From an uncultured Dysosmobacter sp. (lineage in GTDB: Bacteria > Bacillota > Clostridia > Oscillospirales > Oscillospiraceae), in contig CAKTHE010000001.1 in NCBI GenBank assembly GCA_934563745.1, positions 62,001 to 126,000 of the forward strand: a stretch of 64,000 nt of DNA, read 5' to 3'. Numbering within the stretch: position 1 is the first letter of the stretch; every line of letters starts with the position of its first letter. Made by a program: the position numbers and the translations under genes. Of this stretch, positions 35,928-42,703 are shown in pieces. Under the pieces are notes generated by a model, which saw only the letters and a list, made by a program, of their open reading frames with translations, was not told the DNA's origin and made no database searches.

Positions 35928-35956
35928 TTGCGCACGGCGATGCTTTGTGCTAAAAT
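35928..35956 (+). promoter_or_regulatory. Promoter of ssrA
   Basis: TTGCGC at 35928-35933 and TAAAAT at 35951-35956, 17 bases apart, about 60 bases before the mature tmRNA 5' end. Confidence 0.65.
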
Positions 35957-36017
35957 AAAATGTGATCTGCCGGATCCGTCACGGAGGAACGGAGCCTGCA
36001 TGGCATCATGAACATGC

Positions 36018-36379
36018 GGGGGTGTACCGGTTTCGACGGGGGTATGGAGGCAGGATCAGCGGGCGGCGGCGCCTGACCGCCTTAAAACGGGCACTTATAA
36101 ATTAAAGAACAACAACACTGTTGCTGTTGCTGCCTAATTAGGCAGCCGTCCGACCCGGAAGGACCGCGAGCCGGGAAGGGCGTCGTTGAGCGGTAAATGT
36201 GCGTACGGTAAGCTTTGCCCGTGCCACACATCATGAAGCTTACCTGACCTGTCGGCGTGTCGGCTTGCCGGCTGGAAGGGGAACACGGAGGGAAAGCCTC
36301 TGAAAATAACCGACTGCGCCCGGAGAAGGTCCTGTTAAAGTGCTTTCGGACGGGGGTTCAACTCCCCCCACCTCCACCA
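36018..36379 (+). ncRNA. ssrA: Transfer-messenger RNA (tmRNA)
   Basis: The 5' end GGGGGTGTACCGGTTTCGAC and the 3' end GTTCAACTCCCCCCACCTCC plus ACCA form the alanyl-tRNA-like domain; GGGGGTG pairs with CACCTCC. The internal reading frame most likely encodes GTYKLKNNNTVAVAA (36090-36134, stop 36135-36137), ending in the usual hydrophobic degradation signal. The resume codon is my estimate. The CCA is encoded. All sequence beyond it is phage-like, so the 3' end appears to be the prophage attachment site. Confidence 0.95.
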
Positions 36380-36452
36380 TTTTAATCGCTGGTCGAACAC
36401 CTGAATGCGAGATTATCGTCTTGCGTTATGGTTTCTGGCTGGCCCTCGATTT

Positions 36453-36484
36453 GACCGTTCAGGCTTAACCTGGGCGGTCTTTTC
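36453..36484 (+). terminator. Terminator facing out of ssrA
   Basis: GACCGTTCAGG / CCTGGGCGGTC (two G-T pairs) followed by TTTTCG on the plus strand, about 75 bases beyond the tmRNA end, so it would be phage-supplied if integration occurred at the CCA end. Confidence 0.75.
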
Positions 36485-36486
36485 GT

Positions 36487-36717
36487 TTAGGGTGGTCGAG
36501 ATTCCTCGGCAATGCTCTTCCAGTCGATTCTCTTTCCGCAATCGGGGCAGAACGAAAAGCGAGTCAAATCTGTGCTGTGCCGCCGATCGGCGTACTGCTT
36601 AAGCGTAAAAACCTTCGCATAGAGGCTCTCGCAGCTACAAAGCACGGGGTCGTCCCGCAAACTGCGGTTATATTCCTTCTGGTCTTCAATGTGATTCTTG
36701 AGCTCGTCCAAGGTCAC
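36487..36717 (-). CDS. Small phage zinc-binding protein
   Basis: A 76-residue frame starting at GTG. Cysteines in LCSCESLY and FCPDCGKRIDW suggest a zinc ribbon. The GTG has no ribosome site. The same frame stays open upstream to ATA at 36760-36762 (M/I-DCYIGILHRSEYSSLV...), which stands 8 bases after a strong AAGGAGG, so the real protein may be about 15 residues longer with a non-standard start. It lies directly behind structured repeat A. Function unknown. Confidence 0.6.
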   Translation of the reverse strand: MTLDELKNHIEDQKEYNRSLRDDPVLCSCESLYAKVFTLKQYADRRHSTDLTRFSFCPDCGKRIDWKSIAEESRPP

Positions 36718-36783
36718 GAGAGAGGAATACTCGGACCGATGAAGGATTCCAATATAGCAGTCTATAAGTCATTCCTCCTTAAA

Positions 36784-36871
36784 CTATCCTACGGGGCTCC
36801 TGGGTGGCCCGTATCGCGTTTTAGGTCTGGGGTCCTGGTGTTTATACTCCCAGATTTTGGACGCGATACGG
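36784..36871 (-). repeat. Structured intergenic repeat, copy A
   Basis: One of three copies (A here, B at 40670, C at 62741) sharing a core with CCTGGTGTTTATACTCC and CGTATCGCGTT. In A the core is enclosed by a perfect 11-base stem, CCGTATCGCGT (36809-36819) with ACGCGATACGG (36861-36871). It sits between the stop of the 294-residue gene and the ribosome site of the next gene. Confidence 0.75.
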
Positions 36872-36882
36872 ACGACCTGGAC

Positions 36883-37767
36883 TTACGCCACGATCTTGCA
36901 GCGCGTGAGCACAGTCTGCTTGCAGCCTTTATACTCGTTATGCTCCTTGATCGTGCCCTTGAGAACGATGGAATCGCCCTCGTTAACCTTCGTCAAAGCG
37001 TCAGGCCAGGAAGCCGTCTTCCAAATGAAGTGATGGCCTTCGGCGTCGGTAAAGGCATAGATCGCAGTGGAGCCCCATTGCGTATCGAAGAAGCTGCGAC
37101 GATCAAGTGCAAGAGTAAGCTCAACCTTCTGCCCGAGCTCGCCAAAGAACTTAGTCTCAGGCATGAGGCTCGCTTTGTACTCTTCTTGCAGGCGCTTGAC
37201 GTACTCTTGCAAATAGTAAACGTCATAGGGCCAGTCGAGCATGCCGTTCGGCAATTCACGAAGTACGGTCACGGTTTCTTCGTCATTCTGAAAGACAATC
37301 GTGTCTTTGGTGATCTCACGGGTTGCGTAATTGGGATTCGGCTCGGGGAAGTGCCAACCGAGATTGTAACTGAACTTTGCGCCGGCGGCTTTCAGGTCTT
37401 CGCGGATTGCGTAGGTATCGCCGAGCACGATATAGGTCTTACCGTCTTTGGAGAAGCCCTCACGCTCAAGAAAAGCCGCGTTTACGGCGGGTGCTGCTTT
37501 GCGAGCGCGCTCAAGACGCTTGGCATCGAGCTCGCGCTGATACTCAGCACGACGAACGATGACTTGCGTGGGGTGAACACCAGAGCCACCACAAAGGAAA
37601 CACACGCCGCCCTCAACGTGGGCGTAGTAATAAATGTTACCGGTGCCGCCGCATTTCGGGCACTTGCAGTCGGTATAGTAGTGGGTTCCGTTTCGGTCAA
37701 CGCGGTCCAGTGTCAGGTGCTCAAACTCGCTAAAGTCATTATTCTCGACGACGTACTCTCTTGCCAT
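36883..37767 (-). CDS. Phage protein with DnaJ-type zinc finger and OB-like C-terminus
   Basis: A 294-residue protein. Residues about 34-62 contain CKCPKCGGTGN and CFLCGGSG, the paired CxxCGGxG pattern of the DnaJ zinc finger. A basic linker and a middle region follow. The last 60 residues (VNEGDSIVLKGTIKEHNEYK then CKQTVLTRCKIV) resemble an OB-fold strand set, suggesting nucleic-acid binding. The start follows GGAGGTTGATACC. Related proteins are common in Firmicute phages and plasmids; the function is unproven. Confidence 0.8.
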   Translation of the reverse strand: MAREYVVENNDFSEFEHLTLDRVDRNGTHYYTDCKCPKCGGTGNIYYYAHVEGGVCFLCGGSGVHPTQVIVRRAEYQRELDAKRLERARKAAPAVNAAFLEREGFSKDGKTYIVLGDTYAIREDLKAAGAKFSYNLGWHFPEPNPNYATREITKDTIVFQNDEETVTVLRELPNGMLDWPYDVYYLQEYVKRLQEEYKASLMPETKFFGELGQKVELTLALDRRSFFDTQWGSTAIYAFTDAEGHHFIWKTASWPDALTKVNEGDSIVLKGTIKEHNEYKGCKQTVLTRCKIVA

Positions 37768-37815
37768 GGTATCAACCTCCGTAATTGTTGTGGTTTATTG
37801 CTCTCAACAATTATG

Positions 37816-37876
37816 ATTTTATCGTATTTAGTAAGTTTCGTATGCTGACAAAGCGCTCGAGGATTTACTGAAATTA
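37816..37876 (-). promoter_or_regulatory. Promoter/operator repeat, copy 1
   Basis: Minus-strand sequence containing CATACGAAACTTACTAAA and a -10-like TAAAAT, 50 bases before the 294-residue gene. The same block occurs at 41680, 42704 and 43290 (minus) and as a shorter copy at 43369 (plus). Confidence 0.7.
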
Positions 37877-37904
37877 GTAGGCAAAACCGCCGAAAAGAAA
37901 GAGG

Positions 37905-38105
37905 TTACCAGTACCTCTTGATTTTCTTGCCGCAGCGTTTACACCGATAGACGCCGATTGCGTCAACGCCGGCCGGCGAGCATTCATACTCGGTATCAAC
38001 CTTAATATAGTCATGCTGTTCACAAGGACAAAGGCGGTCCTCAAGTTCCTGTACGCGATATGTAAGCCGAACGACTTCGGCTTTAAGAGCTCGCCGTGTT
38101 ATCAT
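37905..38105 (-). CDS. Small phage protein with zinc ribbon
   Basis: 66 residues from ATG at 38105 (AAAGGAGTTGCGAAAAAGC upstream). A short coiled segment (ALKAEVVRLTYRVQELEDRL) is followed by CPCEQHDYIKV and YRCKRCGKKIKRYW, probably a four-cysteine zinc ribbon. It overlaps the preceding gene by 23 bases. Function unknown. Confidence 0.7.
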   Translation of the reverse strand: MITRRALKAEVVRLTYRVQELEDRLCPCEQHDYIKVDTEYECSPAGVDAIGVYRCKRCGKKIKRYW

Positions 38106-38508
38106 GCTTTTTCGCAACTCCTTTCCCGCAAGAGTCCCCAGGCTGGACGATTCCCTTATAGCCTTTCCCGCACTCGCCATAACAGTCGGAGAAAGTCAGG
38201 TGCTCACAGTCTCCGCAATGGACTTCGGGCTCGGTCCAGTCGATCGCCTGTCCGCATTGCCCGCAGAAGTTGGCCGCGCTTTCGTCGGCGTTGTGGAGCC
38301 ATTCACCGCTCCCGCAGCAAGGGCACTCCAAAATGCTTGTATCGCCGTCAGGGTAAGGACTCTTCGGCGTGTTGAGCTCGCTGAGGTGTCTAAACTGGTG
38401 CGCGCTGCCGATATTCTCATACCGCGCGAGCATCGCCAGAGGAACCCCAGGCGCGCACGGCGCAGCAAGCGCCCAGCCGGACGGCGTTCTCTTTGTCAAT
38501 CGAGCCAT
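38083..38508 (-). CDS. Phage protein with multiple zinc ribbons
   Basis: 141 residues. LECPCCGSGEW, FCGQCGQAIDW, HCGDCEHLTFSDC and YGECGKGYKG make it extremely cysteine-rich, enough for two zinc sites. The start follows GGAGGAAAGATC. The CPCCG...FCGQCGQAIDW pattern is frequent in small phage proteins of gut Firmicutes. No catalytic motif is seen. Confidence 0.75.
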   Translation of the reverse strand: MARLTKRTPSGWALAAPCAPGVPLAMLARYENIGSAHQFRHLSELNTPKSPYPDGDTSILECPCCGSGEWLHNADESAANFCGQCGQAIDWTEPEVHCGDCEHLTFSDCYGECGKGYKGIVQPGDSCGKGVAKKHDNTASS

Positions 38509-38520
38509 GATCTTTCCTCC

Positions 38521-38892
38521 TTAATATGTATCGCGCTCGTCCCAGTAGGAATAGCGCTCTTGCCAGTGAAGATAGTCGGGACCGAAGATGCGCTCTTGCG
38601 CCTGGTCGATCTTTACGCGCCAGTATTCAGCCTCATCGCTCTTAGAGAGAGCAAGCCGAGTCTTATCGAATAACTCATTAAAGGCCTCGCAGACGCGCAT
38701 GAGCCGTTTTGAGCCGAGCGCGCTATGGCCCATGACCTCGGGGTCATTGAGGACAATAGCCATTGTGTCGAGGCAGAGCTGCGCGGTCCAGTCCGCTATG
38801 ATATTCACGCCGAGCTGTTTCTTCATCTGCAGTTCCTGGGCATAGGAGCTTTTCGACTTCTGAGCCGGCCCGCGCTTTTTACTTTTCGCCAT
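38521..38892 (-). CDS. Hypothetical phage protein
   Basis: 123 residues, mostly predicted helical, with a basic N-terminus (MAKSKKRGPAQKSKSSYAQE) and an aromatic, charged C-terminus (WQERYSYWDERDTY). Start after GAGGAGGTTGAC. It is the first gene of the 38.9-37.9 kb string, transcribed out of the iteron-rich gap. I do not recognise a family. Confidence 0.7.
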   Translation of the reverse strand: MAKSKKRGPAQKSKSSYAQELQMKKQLGVNIIADWTAQLCLDTMAIVLNDPEVMGHSALGSKRLMRVCEAFNELFDKTRLALSKSDEAEYWRVKIDQAQERIFGPDYLHWQERYSYWDERDTY

Positions 38893-39135
38893 GTCAACCT
38901 CCTCTTACAGCGAAATAAACGAAATAAACAAAACAGCAGTTTTTCCATATAGAATATTAAAATTAAGCGTTTGAGTTATAAGTTACTTCTTAATTTCTAT
39001 CTCTTATATAGAAAAACTGCTGTAACTGCTGTAAAGTCTCAAAAAGTCAGTAATAGCAAGGCTTTCGTCTTACAGCAGAGAGATAATTCTCTCCGCTGTA
39101 AGACTGCTGTTTGCTGTAGGGCGATACAGCAAAGG
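38893..39135. other. AT-rich gap with repeated TTACAGC motifs
   Basis: A 243-base non-coding gap holding about nine copies of TTACAGCA/G or near-copies in both orientations (for example CTGCTGTAACTGCTGTAA near 39015-39035, and TTACAGCAG at about 39070). Two copies flank an AT-rich core as an inverted repeat (CAGCAGTTTTTCCATATAGA near 38934 and TATAGAAAAACTGCTG near 39006). A hairpin CTTACAGC.GAGAGA / TCTCTC.GCTGTAAG lies at about 39069-39102. This looks like a multi-site operator or a replication origin. Confidence 0.55.
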
Positions 39136-39702
39136 TCAGGCCTCAGTAGCAGAAATATCGACCGTAACCGAGACCGCTGTGCCCGCAGGGAAAAGCCCTT
39201 GCAACCTTGCGGCGATAGCCTCGGGCGAGAATCCGCCGCAGAAGGTCAAAGAGACCCGCGTGAGTTCGGTGTTTTTTTTGTCGGCGCAAACAGGCCCACG
39301 CTCAGGGCGGTAGGCGTTGAGGAAGCGCAAGGTCTCCTGTCGGGTCGTGCGTCCCTGGAAGGTGATACCGAGCTGCTTTTTGAGGTAGTCCCCGCAATAG
39401 GCCTCGCTGACGCCGAACATACGACCGAGCGCCGCGGGCCCGACCTTAAACTTCGAGAGGATATGCTTGATATAGTCCTGCTGTAAGCTCCTCGGCAAAG
39501 CTCTGAACCTGTCCCAGGAAAGAGCCTCGTCGGGCTTGAGAGTATGTACTGGGCCGTTCATACGTTCCCATTCCTTTCGTGTTAAATTGTCGCTGGAAAG
39601 ACCGCAGCGACGACGGCGAGAGCTGCCATATTTATGCGAGCTCCGCGCGGTAATGGCCTTCTCTTTGACGTCTTGCTTGTAGATATATTCGGCGTCATCC
39701 AT
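39136..39702 (-). CDS. Phage helix-turn-helix protein
   Basis: 188 residues from ATG at 39702 (GAGGGACTGCGC). The middle (LSWDRFRALPRSLQQDYIKH then FKVGPAALGRMFGVSEAYCG) matches the small helix-turn-helix module found in Clostridial phage and integrative-element proteins. The C-terminus is a separate beta-rich part. It may bind the TTACAGC motifs just downstream of its stop. It lies 11 bases after the XRE-like gene. Confidence 0.65.
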   Translation of the reverse strand: MDDAEYIYKQDVKEKAITARSSHKYGSSRRRRCGLSSDNLTRKEWERMNGPVHTLKPDEALSWDRFRALPRSLQQDYIKHILSKFKVGPAALGRMFGVSEAYCGDYLKKQLGITFQGRTTRQETLRFLNAYRPERGPVCADKKNTELTRVSLTFCGGFSPEAIAARLQGLFPAGTAVSVTVDISATEA

Positions 39703-39713
39703 GCGCAGTCCCT

Positions 39714-39905
39714 CTACTTGGCGAGAATGTCTTCGGGCTTGCACTCAAGCGCCTTCGCCAGTTTCACGGCGGTCTTGAGCGCAATATTCTCAGGGTTGAT
39801 CTTGCCCGTCTCGATCTGGTGAATCTTCATATAGTTAACGCCGCTCAACGCCGCCAGACCCTTCAAGGTCAGGCCTTTCGCCTGGCGCAGTTCTCTTAAT
39901 CCCAT
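39714..39905 (-). CDS. XRE-family transcriptional regulator
   Basis: 63 residues, a complete Cro/C1-type helix-turn-helix domain: GLRELRQAKGLTLKGLAALS then VNYMKIHQIETGKINPE and TAVKLAKALECKPEDILA. The start follows GGAGGATTCCG. A protein this size is typically a phage Cro-like or accessory repressor. It lies directly downstream of diversified target 2. Confidence 0.88.
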   Translation of the reverse strand: MGLRELRQAKGLTLKGLAALSGVNYMKIHQIETGKINPENIALKTAVKLAKALECKPEDILAK

Positions 39906-39926
39906 CGGAATCCTCCTTCTTACTTG

Positions 39927-39950
39927 TCCCCAGCCCTGACGGGCTGGGGA
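39927..39950 (-). other. Hairpin downstream of variable repeat 2
   Basis: On the coding strand, TCCCCAGCCC-GTCA-GGGCTGGGGA: a 10-base perfect stem with a four-base loop, 15 bases beyond the stop of target 2. Characterised retroelements need a similar small GC hairpin just downstream of the variable repeat for efficient target use. It could also serve as a terminator, although no T-run follows. Confidence 0.7.
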
Positions 39951-39961
39951 TTCTTAGATCG

Positions 39962-40098
39962 CAGATTAAACACAGAAGCCGAAGGCCACGCCATTCGAGC
40001 CGCTGGCGTCGGAGTTGGCGGCGTCGCCGTTGCTGTAGACAAAACAGAAGCTGGTAGAGCTGCTCGCACAAGGAGAACGCTCCCACCAGCTGTTCGCA
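39962..40098 (-). repeat. Variable repeat 2 (VR2) of the retroelement
   Basis: Aligns without gaps to the template repeat at 47588-47710. Sixteen bases differ, all at template adenines of the coding strand, affecting 11 of 15 Asn codons (to Ser, Cys, Phe, Tyr, Asp, Ala, Gly). One A/C difference at the outer edge (39962 end distal, near 40098) probably lies past the repeat. The 3' side shares the stretch GGCTTCTGTGTTTAATCTG with VR1 but not with the template, as expected of the initiation site. Confidence 0.93.
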
Positions 40099-40652
40099 GC
40101 CTCGCCCTCGTCGCCGAGAGCCTTGATACGGTTCCCGCGGCGCTTGTAGTACGCCATCTGCTCACCGCGGTCAGGGTCGTTCTCGGTCCAGTCATGCGGG
40201 CCGAAGACCTCCATCTCAGAAGCAAGCCAGAGGAGATCGCTCTCGCCGTCGATCACTCTCGGCTTGATCGCAGCCCGCATATCGTCGGGCAGCAAAGCCA
40301 GAATCTCGGTATTGAGGACCTTGCGGAGCTTGCTCGCCTTCCAGCCGCCTGCGTTCGTGTAGTCGTCATTCATGGGGTAGGTATCGCGCAAGCAATCCTT
40401 GAGCATGAACATGACATCACCGTCAAAGGGCTTGTCTTTCTCAACGACGACCAGGGTAATCGGCTCGCCGGTCTTGAGCTCGTCGTGAATCTCGTCGCCG
40501 ATCTCGAAGTGCTTAGACGCCTCGCGCAGGTCAGACCACTCCTTGATCTGCGCCCAGGTGATGAACTCCTTGACCTGCGAGACCAGGCCGACCGTGCGAG
40601 GCTTGTCGGGTTCCAGGAATGGCTTTCCGCAATGCGGGCAATACTTATACAT
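39966..40652 (-). CDS. Diversified protein 2: zinc-ribbon protein with variable C-type-lectin-like C-terminus
   Basis: 228 residues. It opens with a zinc-ribbon half (YKYCPHCGKPFLEPD), has no signal peptide or membrane segment, and continues into a domain with ITLVVVEKDK, MFMLKDCLRDTYPM, LLWLASEMEVFG, then the variable tail NSWWERSP...GVAFGFCV. WWERSP and FGFCV match the C-terminal domain of the tail target at 48.2 kb, a DUF6273-like lectin/formylglycine-enzyme-type fold common in retroelement targets. It lies outside the structural modules, between a SprT-like gene and an XRE regulator. The ligand is unknown and is probably intracellular. Confidence 0.9.
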   Translation of the reverse strand: MYKYCPHCGKPFLEPDKPRTVGLVSQVKEFITWAQIKEWSDLREASKHFEIGDEIHDELKTGEPITLVVVEKDKPFDGDVMFMLKDCLRDTYPMNDDYTNAGGWKASKLRKVLNTEILALLPDDMRAAIKPRVIDGESDLLWLASEMEVFGPHDWTENDPDRGEQMAYYKRRGNRIKALGDEGEAANSWWERSPCASSSTSFCFVYSNGDAANSDASGSNGVAFGFCV

Positions 40653-40669
40653 GATTCATATCCTCCTTA

Positions 40670-40752
40670 AATTATCCTACGGGGCTCCTGGGCGAGCCGT
40701 ATCGCGTTCTACACCCAGGGGCCTGGTGTTTATACTCCCAGATTTTGGACTC
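40670..40752 (-). repeat. Structured intergenic repeat, copy B
   Basis: Same core as copy A (CCTGGTGTTTATACTCC preceded by CCGTATCGCGTT). Here the enclosing stem is different: CCTGGGCGAG with CTCGCCTGGG (two G-T pairs), using the sequence at the end of the upstream gene. It lies directly before the ribosome site of diversified protein 2. Confidence 0.72.
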
Positions 40753-40759
40753 GCCTGGG

Positions 40760-41626
40760 TTAGTCCAGGCGGTCCATGGTGACGTTGCAATGCCCGCAAA
40801 TCAGGCTGAGCTCGGAAGTGGTACGAACCTCCTGACCGCAGACGGGGCAGACGTAGCGGTGGGCCTTCTCACGCTCGGCCTTGGCCTTAGCCTTCGGCAT
40901 GACGCGGGCGAAGCGGACGCTCAGGTCGACACCAGCCTCGGCGAGCTTGGCCTTAAAGGCGTCGGTCGGAGAGGTATGCGCGTAACCGTTGGCGCGGTCA
41001 TACTCGACGATCAGGTCGCGGCTCTCGCACTCGGCCTTGAAGGTCTTGTTGTGGTAGCGGCCATTCTGACAGGTGTCGGCGATCTCGTTTTCGGTGCAGA
41101 AGAGGTGAACCATCTCGTGCAGCAGGGTCGCGCAGGTGGATTCCTTCGGGCGGTTGATGAACTCGGCGCCGAGGTTGATCTCATACATGCCCTCGTTCTC
41201 GGATTTCCAGATCTTCTTGGTGGAGCAATGGCCGTACGCTTTCGGCGTGGTCTGAACGGTGATGACCGGACGAGGCAGCTTGCCTTCGAAGTAGATCGCG
41301 TTGAGCTTGTCGAAGATCGTCTCGAGGGCGGTGATCGTCTCACTCATTTTCATCGGTTCGGGCTTGTCCTCCGTAGCAGGGGCCTCGGTCTTCGGCTCTT
41401 CAACCTGGGGCTTGGCGTTGGTCTGCTCTTCGGCGGCAGGCTCTTCGCAGAGGCGCCAGCGGCGATCATAGGAAGCCGCGGCCATGCCGCTCGGCTCAGC
41501 GGCGGGCTCGTCCACGGGAACGGAGAAGATTTTGCGGTTCTCTTCATCGATCTTGACGACCAGACGGACCTCGTTGGTCTCCTTGTTGACGATCTTCTTG
41601 TTCAGCACGGTAGTCATGTCCTTCAT
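40760..41626 (-). CDS. SprT-like zinc metallopeptidase
   Basis: 288 residues from ATG at 41626 (AGGAGGATATAAAA). An acidic, Pro/Glu-rich region (residues about 40-95) precedes the SprT-like domain: LNAIYFEGKLPRPVITVQTT, YEINLGAEF, then CATLLHEMVHLFC with HExxH zinc ligands and HNKTFKAECESRDL with the third ligand. The C-terminus is a four-cysteine zinc ribbon (YVCPVCGQEVRTT, LICGHCN). SprT/Spartan proteins cleave proteins bound to DNA. Here it is the gene immediately before diversified protein 2, under the same putative promoter. Confidence 0.87.
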   Translation of the reverse strand: MKDMTTVLNKKIVNKETNEVRLVVKIDEENRKIFSVPVDEPAAEPSGMAAASYDRRWRLCEEPAAEEQTNAKPQVEEPKTEAPATEDKPEPMKMSETITALETIFDKLNAIYFEGKLPRPVITVQTTPKAYGHCSTKKIWKSENEGMYEINLGAEFINRPKESTCATLLHEMVHLFCTENEIADTCQNGRYHNKTFKAECESRDLIVEYDRANGYAHTSPTDAFKAKLAEAGVDLSVRFARVMPKAKAKAEREKAHRYVCPVCGQEVRTTSELSLICGHCNVTMDRLD

Positions 41627-41679
41627 TTTTATATCCTCCTGAAAAGTTTGATTTTGTTGTGTTCCTTGGAACAATTATG

Positions 41680-41740
41680 ATTTTATCGTGTTTAGTAAGT
41701 TTCGTATGCTGACAAAGCGCTCGGGGTTTTACTGAAATTA
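41680..41740 (-). promoter_or_regulatory. Promoter/operator repeat, copy 2
   Basis: Minus strand: TTGTCAGCATACGAAACTT, then ACTAAACACGATAAAAT with the -10-like TAAAAT at 41685-41680. It lies 54 bases before the SprT-like gene and would drive that gene and diversified protein 2. No good -35 stands at the usual spacing, so an activator may be needed. Confidence 0.7.
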
Positions 41741-41760
41741 TTAAGCGCTTTCGACAGGTA

Positions 41761-41955
41761 TCAGCCGCGGAGCTCCTGGGCCTTGACAAACGCCTCGCGT
41801 TGCCTGGCCTTATCGAGTAAGCCGCTCGCCTGGCCGTGGTAGACCGGCTGCCATTCCTCTTTGCGGCCGATGCCGGTCATAGTCGGGAGCGCAAAGTCAT
41901 AGACCGCAGCATACGCGCCGGTTTTGACGTTTTGGAAGATCGTGAATGGAGTCAT
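41761..41955 (-). CDS. Small hypothetical phage protein
   Basis: 64 residues from ATG at 41955 (MTPFTIFQNVKTGAYAAVYD). The ribosome site is weak. It lies in the unit started by promoter repeat 3. No family recognised. Confidence 0.55.
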   Translation of the reverse strand: MTPFTIFQNVKTGAYAAVYDFALPTMTGIGRKEEWQPVYHGQASGLLDKARQREAFVKAQELRG

Positions 41956-42007
41956 AGCAAATCTCACTTTCTTGATGTAAATAACTAAAGTCGCTTGCGA
42001 AAAGACT

Positions 42008-42053
42008 GCGTTTCTGCAAGTGAGTTGGCTTATTTGTTGACTTACTTGCAGAA
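42008..42053 (-). terminator. Long inverted repeat, possible terminator
   Basis: GTTTCTGCAAGTGAGT / ACTTACTTGCAGAAAC, 16 bases with one G-T pair and a 14-base loop, between two small genes; GTCTTTTC follows on the minus strand. Confidence 0.55.
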
Positions 42054-42068
42054 ACACTTGCTTTTTGC

Positions 42069-42269
42069 TTAGATCACGCAGACCTCATAGATCAAATAGT
42101 CCGTGAAGTTTCCGTACGTGCTGCGATAATGCCAGGGCGTTACCTGGGTAGGCTTGTCCGAACGGCTCCCGATAAAGGCCTGGGCCTTTTCCAAAGAGGT
42201 ATAGCCCTCTTGACTGACACGCCCGAGACTTGCCTCGGGCATGACCTGAACAATGTAAACCTTAGTCAA
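42069..42269 (-). CDS. Small hypothetical phage protein
   Basis: 66 residues from TTG at 42269, nine bases after GGGGAGG; an in-frame TTG three codons upstream abuts the ribosome site and is less likely. The start overlaps the end of the preceding gene. The sequence (MTKVYIVQVMPEASLGRVSQ) reads as a small alpha/beta protein. No family recognised. Confidence 0.6.
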   Translation of the reverse strand: MTKVYIVQVMPEASLGRVSQEGYTSLEKAQAFIGSRSDKPTQVTPWHYRSTYGNFTDYLIYEVCVI

Positions 42270-42594
42270 TAGAATCAACCTCCCCAGCGCGCATGAGCGC
42301 AGCTATTGCGTTAAGCTCATTTGCAAGGAATCTGTGGCAGTTATGCAACTCCTTATCAAGGGCGCGTTTTGTGTCCTTGCGATTGATTGCTTTTAAGTAG
42401 TCAGCCCATGGGGAAAAATCTGCATCGAAAAGCATACAATGTGTTTCGTCATAGCAAAGATCAAAGAGCTTTTTGACTTCAAAGCATTTACTAAAATGCT
42501 CTGCTGAGCGTCGTACGGTCCAGTTGGTAGCCTTCACGGCATCAGCGCAACGAGTAAGCGCCGAATAGCTGTAACATGCGCGTTGTCTGTCCAT
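42262..42594 (-). CDS. Hypothetical phage protein
   Basis: 110 residues from ATG at 42594 (AGAAAGGGAAACACTT). Largely helical, with a scattering of cysteines but no paired CxxC. First gene after promoter repeat 3. The frame extends upstream without a ribosome site. Function unknown. Confidence 0.62.
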   Translation of the reverse strand: MDRQRACYSYSALTRCADAVKATNWTVRRSAEHFSKCFEVKKLFDLCYDETHCMLFDADFSPWADYLKAINRKDTKRALDKELHNCHRFLANELNAIAALMRAGEVDSID

Positions 42595-42703
42595 AAGTGT
42601 TTCCCTTTCTGTTAAGAGGTTACCTTTCGCAGCGCGCTTACCGCTTGGAGCTCGTGAGCTGGGCGGCGCTGTCCGCATTCTGTTTTATCCTCTTGACATT
42701 TTT

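Noticed and set aside
38893..39135. CRISPR array
   Set aside because: The repeated motif is only 7-9 bases, irregularly spaced and in both orientations, unlike direct repeats of 23-47 bases with unique spacers.
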